This document shows positions 11,728 to 17,186 of a stretch of 17,186 bases of DNA, one piece after another. The first letter of the stretch is position 1. Each line of letters opens with the position of its first letter. Location of the stretch: positions 1-17,186 of the forward strand of contig JBMOLL010000032.1 in NCBI GenBank assembly GCA_049325415.1, in the 5' to 3' direction. Origin of the DNA: JBMOLL01 sp049325415 (GTDB lineage: Bacteria > Bacteroidota > Bacteroidia > Bacteroidales > GCA-2748055). The notes beneath the pieces were generated by a model, which did no database searches, had not been told where the DNA came from, and saw nothing but the letters and a program-made list of their open reading frames with translations. Both the position numbers and the translations under genes were made by a program.

Positions 11728-14547
11728 ATGAAAAAGATATTGAAAATTGCCGGCATTACAGTGCTTGTGCTTCTGGTGCTGCTTATCGCCACCCCCTTTG
11801 TTTTTAAAGGAAAGATTGAGAAATATGCCATGAAGATGGCCAGTGAGAACCTTATGGTGGATATTTCGTGGGACAAACTGGGTCTGTCCCTTATTTCCGC
11901 TTTCCCCGACCTGAAAGTAACCCTCAGGGATTTTTCGATGGTGAACCGGGCACCTTTTGAAGGGGATACCCTTTTTGCCTGCTCGAAATTCGGCTTCGGT
12001 GTCGATCTGGTGAAAATTATTAAAGGGGATATTGTGGTGAAATCCATCCTGATTGATGATGCCGTGGTGAATGCGCTTTCCGATATGGAAGGGCATAATA
12101 CCTGGGATATCATGCCTCCCGACGACGAAGAAGAACCGGTCGATTCCACAGCAATCAGTTCAGAACCTGCTGAGCAGGGCGACCGCATAGCGCTTGACCT
12201 GTTCAAAATGAAGAACAGCCGGGTGGTTTACGACGATGTTTCAATGCCCATGACCATTGTGGTAAATAATCTGGACCTGACCGTCAGGGGTGGGATCAGC
12301 ATGGCCAGCAGCCTTCTTGATATACACCTGCAATCGGATGACCTCAGCGCTGTTTACGACGGGACCACCTATCTTAAAGGTGCCGGGATAGATGCCTCTT
12401 TAAAAACAGATGCAAATATCGATCAGTTCATTTTCCAGCTCATGGATGTGAATATCAATCTGAACGGCCTGGTCCTCGGTGCAGAAGGTACTTTTTCCAT
12501 GCCCGGCGACGACATGCTGTTTGATATCCGCTATTTCACCCGGGAGGCTACTCTGAAAACCCTGCTGGGCTTTGCTCCGGCTGAATATCTGGAGGGCTTT
12601 GAAAATATCCGCTACAGCGGCCTTGTTACCCTTGATGGAGAGGTTACCGGGATCATGGATGACATCAGAAATCCCGATGTGTCGCTGAATATGGTTATTA
12701 AGGACGGATCTTTTGCCTATCCCGACCTGCCGAAGGATGTAAAGGACATACAGATGGACCTGAAAGTTTTTTACGACGGGGGCAGCGGGGAAAAAACAAC
12801 GGTCGACCTGAAAAATCTCAGCCTCGACCTGGGAGGCAATCCTTTTGCCATGCATGCTTTTGTGGCAACTCCAATGGGTGATATGCAGATTAATGCGGGT
12901 GCAAAGGGTTCTGTCGACTTTTCCACCCTGGCCGATGTTATTCCTCTGGACGACAGTAAGCTGGCTGGGAAACTTGATCTCGACCTGGTGATCAATACCC
13001 GGATGTCATATATCGACAATGAGGATTATGAAAATGTGGATGTCAAAGGCCAGCTCAGGATAAGCGACATTCTGTTTGAATCGGGAATGCTGCCGCTGCC
13101 TGTAAGTGTCAGTACCCTTGCTATGGACTTTACTCCCAGGTATGTGGATCTGACAAGCCTGGATGTCAGGCTCGGGGAGAGTGATCTTCACCTGGATGGA
13201 AAATTAACAAACTTCATACCTTATGTATTTAAGGACGAAACGGTTTCCGGCAATCTGAATGTGGTCTCAAAGCACCTGGATCTCAATGCCCTGATGGGAG
13301 AAGAGGAGGAAGGTGCTGAAACGGCTGCGGCAGAGGAAAGTGAGGAGTCGTCCGATACTCTCTCCTCCGGTGAACCCTTACAGATCCCTGCGAATATAGC
13401 CTTTGATCTGCAGCTCGACCTGGCAGAGGTCCTTTACGACAGCATTACCATTAATAATATAAGGGGAGGGGTGAAGGTCAGCAATGGTACAGCTGATCTG
13501 AAGGGACTGCACATGGAATTGCTGGATGGCAGCGTGGATGCTTCAGGAAGCCTGGTTACCGGCAATGAACTTCCGCTGGCCGACATGGTTCTGACCCTTA
13601 AAGGCATAGATATCCCGGGAACCTACAGGACCTTTAACACCGTCGAGAAACTTGCCCCCGTAGCCCGGTATTGCAAAGGGACAGTAAACGGCGAGTTCAC
13701 TTTCAAATCGGCCATTGATCCCGATTATTACCCCGTCTACGAAACACTTTATGCAAAGGGACGCCTTCACACCAAAGGCCTGCAGGTATATAATGCGGAA
13801 ACTTTTGTTAAAGTCAGTGAATTGCTGAAGAATGAAAAATTCAGGGATTTTATGCCGGATGAAGTTGATATCCAGTTTCTCGTACGCGACGGAAAAGTGA
13901 TCATCAGTCCCTTTGACCTGAAAGTTTCGCAGTCGAAGATCACGATATCGGGGGAACATGGGATCGACCAGACTCTGAACTACACAATGGATTTCGATGT
14001 TGCCCGTTCCGACCTCGGAGAGGGAGCCAATGAGTTGCTTCAGGGAATCAATGCCCTGGCAGCCAATGCAGGGATTAAGACCACGCCATCCGACAGGGTG
14101 AAGATCAAAGGCAGGGTCGGCGGAACCTTCGATAAACCAAAATTCACCACCGACCTGGGGAGTGCTACCGAGAAGGTAACTGAACAGGTTGTGGAACAGG
14201 TAAAGGAGGTTGTTCAGGAAGAAGTGAAAAAAGTGGAAACCGAAGTACGTCAGCAAGCCAGTGCTGAGGCAGAAAAGATCCTGGCCGATGCACAGAAGGA
14301 ATCCGATGAGATCCTGAAGAAGGCAAAGGCTGCAGGCGATGAACTGGTTAAACAGGCCAAAGCCCGGGGTGATCAGTTGATCAAGGATGCCGGATCGAAT
14401 CCGGTTAAGAAACTGGCAGCGGAAAAGAGTGCCGAAGAATTAAACAAACAGGCCAAAAAACAGGCAGACAATCTGTATAAGGAAGCTGAAACGCGGGCAG
14501 CTCAGGTGATGGAGAAGGCCAGGACGGAGGCGGCAAAGATCAAATAG
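11728..14547 (+). CDS. AsmA-family envelope protein with hendecad-repeat tail
   Basis: A 939-residue protein with an N-terminal membrane anchor (ILKIAGITVLVLLVLLIATP, residues 4-23) and a long periplasmic domain of beta-rich AsmA type: SENLMVDISWDKLGLSLISA (40-59), then FPDLKVTLRDFSM, and an AsmA C-terminal-like region around YAKGRLHTKGLQVYNAETFV (residues 672-691). Large AsmA-like proteins are thought to bridge the envelope and carry phospholipids or affect outer-membrane assembly. Residues about 505-555 hold an acidic Glu/Ser-rich linker. From residue 811 to the end is a helical, highly charged tail. Residues 849-939 consist of 11-residue repeats such as DEILKKAKAAG and DELVKQAKARG. The start follows directly on purine-rich sequence and is the only sensible one. 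A bidirectional terminator follows the stop. Confidence 0.9.
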   Translation: MKKILKIAGITVLVLLVLLIATPFVFKGKIEKYAMKMASENLMVDISWDKLGLSLISAFPDLKVTLRDFSMVNRAPFEGDTLFACSKFGFGVDLVKIIKGDIVVKSILIDDAVVNALSDMEGHNTWDIMPPDDEEEPVDSTAISSEPAEQGDRIALDLFKMKNSRVVYDDVSMPMTIVVNNLDLTVRGGISMASSLLDIHLQSDDLSAVYDGTTYLKGAGIDASLKTDANIDQFIFQLMDVNINLNGLVLGAEGTFSMPGDDMLFDIRYFTREATLKTLLGFAPAEYLEGFENIRYSGLVTLDGEVTGIMDDIRNPDVSLNMVIKDGSFAYPDLPKDVKDIQMDLKVFYDGGSGEKTTVDLKNLSLDLGGNPFAMHAFVATPMGDMQINAGAKGSVDFSTLADVIPLDDSKLAGKLDLDLVINTRMSYIDNEDYENVDVKGQLRISDILFESGMLPLPVSVSTLAMDFTPRYVDLTSLDVRLGESDLHLDGKLTNFIPYVFKDETVSGNLNVVSKHLDLNALMGEEEEGAETAAAEESEESSDTLSSGEPLQIPANIAFDLQLDLAEVLYDSITINNIRGGVKVSNGTADLKGLHMELLDGSVDASGSLVTGNELPLADMVLTLKGIDIPGTYRTFNTVEKLAPVARYCKGTVNGEFTFKSAIDPDYYPVYETLYAKGRLHTKGLQVYNAETFVKVSELLKNEKFRDFMPDEVDIQFLVRDGKVIISPFDLKVSQSKITISGEHGIDQTLNYTMDFDVARSDLGEGANELLQGINALAANAGIKTTPSDRVKIKGRVGGTFDKPKFTTDLGSATEKVTEQVVEQVKEVVQEEVKKVETEVRQQASAEAEKILADAQKESDEILKKAKAAGDELVKQAKARGDQLIKDAGSNPVKKLAAEKSAEELNKQAKKQADNLYKEAETRAAQVMEKARTEAAKIK
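14272..14544 (+). repeat. Hendecad-repeat coding segment of the AsmA-like gene
   Basis: The translation falls into 11-residue units: EKILADAQKES, DEILKKAKAAG, DELVKQAKARG, DQLIKDAGSNP, then a 9-residue break, then AEELNKQAKKQ, ADNLYKEAETR, AAQVMEKARTE and a final AAKIK. Hydrophobic residues recur at fixed places in each unit. Such hendecads form right-handed coiled coils or long amphipathic helices. Confidence 0.7.
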
Positions 14548-14555
14548 AGAAAAAC

Positions 14556-14584
14556 AAAAAGGTGGTCCGAAAGACCACCTTTTT
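14556..14584. terminator. Bidirectional terminator between the AsmA-like gene and rplS
   Basis: GGTGGTC (14561-14567) and GACCACC (14573-14579) pair around a CGAAA loop, flanked by five A residues on the left and five T residues on the right. The stem thus extends to 12 bp and gives a U run on both strands. It lies between two convergent genes and can stop both. Confidence 0.92.
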
Positions 14585-14604
14585 CAGTTCATCATCGTAT
14601 CTGA

Positions 14605-14952
14605 TTAGAATTTTTTCTCCTGAATACGGGCTTTCTTACCGGTAAGACCACGGAAATAGAAGATTCTTGCCCTTCTGACACGTCCGTGTTTGTTTACCTC
14701 GATTTTGTCGATAAACGGAGATGCAAAAGGAAAGATCCTTTCCACACCAATGTTTCCCGACATTTTCCTGACCGTAAAAGTAGCGGTTGCTCCTTTTCCT
14801 TTCTTCTGGATGACTACGCCCCTGTATTGCTGGATCCTCTCTTTGTTACCCTCTTTAATCTTGTAATGCACGGTAACTGTATCACCGGCATTGAATTCGG
14901 GCAACTCGTTCTGGAGAGCGTACGACTGTTCAACTACCTTCATTAAATCCAT
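14605..14952 (-). CDS. rplS: Large ribosomal subunit protein bL19
   Basis: A 115-residue ribosomal protein of the 50S subunit, close to the usual length (about 115). The opening MDLMKVVEQSYALQNELPEF is followed by FNAGDTVTVHYKIKEG, then RIQQYRGVVIQKKG. GNIGVERIFPFASPFIDKIE and VRRARIFYFRGLTGKKARI are diagnostic of L19, which lies at the interface of the subunits. In many bacteria rplS follows trmD, rimM and rpsP, but here it stands alone between an AsmA-like gene and a peptidase gene, as often seen in Bacteroidota. M4 is a possible alternative start. The upstream 170 bases are AT-rich and hold no convincing promoter match. Confidence 0.97.
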   Translation of the reverse strand: MDLMKVVEQSYALQNELPEFNAGDTVTVHYKIKEGNKERIQQYRGVVIQKKGKGATATFTVRKMSGNIGVERIFPFASPFIDKIEVNKHGRVRRARIFYFRGLTGKKARIQEKKF

Positions 14953-15120
14953 TGCAGTATTCTTTTTCTAATTTGCTGTGTTTTAACAGGTCGCAATATT
15001 ACGAATAATTTTCGATAAGTGCGCAATTTTTATTTAAATAATTTACTATCTGCCGAACAGATTTAAATTACTGTATATCAATAGATAGCGCATTTTCTGT
15101 CAGCTTTCAATAAATTTTTA

Positions 15121-15155
15121 CTCCCTGCGACTTAGCTGTGTAAACCCGCAGGGAG
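15121..15155 (-). terminator. Probable terminator of the C69 peptidase gene
   Basis: CTCCCTGCG (15121-15129) and CGCAGGGAG (15147-15155) form a GC-rich 9-bp stem with a 17-nt loop, starting 9 bases past the stop codon. The sequence following on the minus strand is TAAAAATTTATT, so the U run is poor; it may act as a weak terminator or as a 3'-end stabiliser. Confidence 0.55.
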
Positions 15156-15163
15156 CAATTCTT

Positions 15164-16864
15164 TTAATGACCCGCACCTTCAGGTACAAGCAGTTTATCA
15201 CCGGTACTGCCGGCAACATTCTCGCGCCAGCTCTCCGGATAACCGGGCTGGTCGGGGAATGCGGGTTCACCGTATGGATTCCGAAGGAACTGTCCGTCTT
15301 TTTCCAGTTTGATGTTTCCATCGATGTACTTCACAAGCAGGTAATGACCGAGTTCCTTCCATCTTGCAAGGGTTTCATCGGCTGTGCGGACCGAATAGGA
15401 AGTAAGAAATTCACGGGCTGCTTCAGGATCGCTTTTGCTGAGTTCCAGAGCCGCCACATCAATGGCATGAACTTCTTTTGCATACCTGTTCTCCAGTTCA
15501 GCCTGAACCTTTTTTACATCCGCACTCATGTCGCTGTAGCGGAGATAACTGAAATTGGAAACAAAATTGAAAGCCCAGAAGGCAGCATCATCGGAATAGG
15601 TGAGCATATCCCCGTTACCCACTGCATAGGAATGAGGAGTACGGGTCATACCACAATACATGGGGACATAAACCGTGGTAGCGGCATCATCCACTCCAAA
15701 CCAGAGAATGCCACCGATATAATCCGGCATACCGGAGCGGCACTCTGCCACGAATGAAAAACCGGTCTGCTGGGTGGCTGTGGCCCTTTCATTGCAGTAT
15801 GTCTTGCCGTCGGCTTCCCAGGTGAGCGGTCTCCAGCGGTAAGGAAGGGCAAATGGATCTGCACCGGCGTCTTTTGACATGTCAAGTTCAGTGCCTTCAA
15901 GATGGTTACGCATAAAATGCATAAGGTCAAGGTTGGAAATTTTACGATCGGGCTTGATGTATAGCGGCATGCGATTATGCAGATCATGACCCTTTACATA
16001 ATCAAAATATTTACCCATATCACCATTCACTTCATTAAAGAAGGTCCAAACCCGGATATCGCAGAAGCGGGCACCGCTGAAATCTACCGGGGCATAGGTA
16101 TCGGAAAAGCTGAAAGCAGCATCCGTTCCCTCATAAAAGCCTTTTTCACGTGCAAAGGAGATCACATCCTTGCTGTAAAGACAGTTTTCAGGATCATTCA
16201 GGGGGAATTGCTGAATTCGGGCCTGGTTGGCGTGTCCTGAGACATAGCCGTCAGGAATCCGGACGGCAACCCAGACCGCGCCTTTGTATTTATTATAGGT
16301 AATGGCTTTTTTGCCTTTCCCTTCACTGACCATCTCAGTACCCTTTCCAATCATTTCAAGGATCCATGCTTCCTTGGGATCGGCAATACTAAAGGATTCT
16401 CCCGAACTGTAATAACCATATTTTTCAACTAGTTCGCCCATTATATTTACTGCCTCCCTGGCCGTGCGGGCACGCTGAAGGGTGATGTAGATCAGACTGC
16501 CGTAATCAATGATTGCCGTGGTATCGACCAGTCCGCCGCGTCCGCCATAGGTAGTTTCACCAATGGCCACCTGATGCTCGTTCATATTTCCAACAACGCT
16601 GTAGGTGTGGGCAATCTGGGGGATCCTGCCCAGGAAGCGCCCGGTATCCCATTCGTATATATCCAGCATCTCGCCATCAGCATGATCTGCTGCAGGCGTG
16701 AAATACAGCTCTCCATACAAGGTGTGCGAATCGGCTGCGTAAGTGAACATGGTGGAACCATTCACCGATGCCCCGGGTGTAACAATATAATTGGTACAGG
16801 CCCATGCAGCCGGGTACAGTCCGGCAATAATAAATAAACCGGCTGAAATAAGAATTCTCTTCAT
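15164..16864 (-). CDS. Exported C69-family dipeptidase
   Basis: A 566-residue Ntn-hydrolase of peptidase family C69 (PepD-like). The signal peptide MKRILISAGLFIIAGLYPAA ends in AWA, directly before C23 (CTNYIVTPGASVNGS). Signal cleavage would expose this Cys as the N-terminal nucleophile that defines the family. Other typical segments are TMFTYAADSHTLYGELYF (38-55), NMNEHQVAIGETTYGGRGGL (93-112), ESFSIADPKEAWILEMIG (154-171) and the VWVAVRIPDGYVSGHANQAR block (195-214). The family cleaves dipeptides with broad specificity; an exported form would digest peptides in the periplasm or outside the cell. It is a single gene with a hairpin just after the stop codon. Confidence 0.95.
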   Translation of the reverse strand: MKRILISAGLFIIAGLYPAAWACTNYIVTPGASVNGSTMFTYAADSHTLYGELYFTPAADHADGEMLDIYEWDTGRFLGRIPQIAHTYSVVGNMNEHQVAIGETTYGGRGGLVDTTAIIDYGSLIYITLQRARTAREAVNIMGELVEKYGYYSSGESFSIADPKEAWILEMIGKGTEMVSEGKGKKAITYNKYKGAVWVAVRIPDGYVSGHANQARIQQFPLNDPENCLYSKDVISFAREKGFYEGTDAAFSFSDTYAPVDFSGARFCDIRVWTFFNEVNGDMGKYFDYVKGHDLHNRMPLYIKPDRKISNLDLMHFMRNHLEGTELDMSKDAGADPFALPYRWRPLTWEADGKTYCNERATATQQTGFSFVAECRSGMPDYIGGILWFGVDDAATTVYVPMYCGMTRTPHSYAVGNGDMLTYSDDAAFWAFNFVSNFSYLRYSDMSADVKKVQAELENRYAKEVHAIDVAALELSKSDPEAAREFLTSYSVRTADETLARWKELGHYLLVKYIDGNIKLEKDGQFLRNPYGEPAFPDQPGYPESWRENVAGSTGDKLLVPEGAGH

Positions 16865-17186
16865 ATCGGAATTTGTTTATATAAAATTATACAGCACATT
16901 TTATCACGGAAATGAGAATTTCCTGCAAAAAAGACCTTAAATATTCCATTTTTCCCCCGAATCCCCAAGACTTTGTTTTATAAAACATTTTTTAGCACTC
17001 CCCGGGAGATGTTTTAAAATAAATTTCAAAATAGCTAATAAATTTTTACACCCCCCAAATAATACTATGTAAATTCAAAATAACAGGTAATTATTTTTAT
17101 ACCCCCTTATATAAAATGTTAAAACTTAATAAAAGTTAAAAATATTATTTGATAACGTAAAATTAACATGGAAATATTTGCAAATG
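16865..17186. other. AT-rich region upstream of the C69 peptidase gene
   Basis: No ORF of credible length is seen to the window edge. The region is very AT-rich with short C runs. TAAAACAT (16981-16988) and ATGTTTTA (17009-17016) form an inverted repeat around a CTCCCCGGGAG core, which could be an operator or a leader hairpin for the peptidase gene. No full TTTG/TAnnTTTG promoter was found on either strand. Confidence 0.4.

Noticed and set aside
13543..14256. A 237-codon open frame on the minus strand inside the AsmA-like gene
   Set aside because: It is antisense to a long continuous coding frame; the translation has no recognisable domain and arises from codon bias.

Overview
The window looks like chromosome from a member of the Bacteroidota. 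Three things point there. Several genes lack Shine-Dalgarno-like sites. A tRNA gene has a clean Bacteroidota-type promoter (TTTG, 18 nt, TAnnTTTG). The gene set also fits: an RRM-type RNA-binding protein, a short PabB next to a small class IV PabC, a Haem_bd protein, an exported C69 peptidase and a large AsmA-like protein. Most of the window is housekeeping DNA of roughly 50% GC (hand counts of single 60-base lines: 33/60 at 8101-8160 and 31/60 at 12301-12360).

Layout. Positions 1-2290 hold four minus-strand genes: the start of an acyl-CoA ligase (cut by the window edge), a small helical protein that may belong to DUF6483, an RRM RNA-binding protein with its own terminator, and the ribosome-rescue hydrolase ArfB. 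Positions 2458-4735 form a tight plus-strand trio: a lipoprotein of the TM1410/GH114-like glycosidase class, a membrane-anchored haem-binding protein and an MBL-fold hydrolase. Convergent to it are pabC and pabB (4740-6306, minus), which overlap by 17 bases and together make 4-aminobenzoate for folate. At 6475-8775 lies a large exported protein with WD40-like blades and a C-terminal caspase domain; a small multi-pass membrane protein converges on it.

Positions 9283-11402 are clearly AT-richer (20/60 and 23/60 GC in two counted lines). They carry one lone OLD-family ATPase/TOPRIM nuclease gene plus about 290 noncoding bases. This stretch ends exactly at the terminator of a tRNA-Arg(ACG) gene, so it looks like a small acquired defence-type islet on the 3' side of a tRNA. 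The tRNA is a complete unit with promoter, leader hairpin, gene and terminator.

Positions 11728-14547 encode an AsmA-like envelope protein whose last ~90 residues are hendecad (11-residue) repeats. A bidirectional terminator separates it from rplS (ribosomal protein L19, minus). The window ends with an exported C69 dipeptidase (minus) and its AT-rich upstream region.

No CRISPR array, insertion sequence, integrase or rRNA was seen. The best candidates for something new are the exported WD40-caspase protein, the lone OLD gene beside tRNA-Arg, and the hendecad tail on the AsmA protein.
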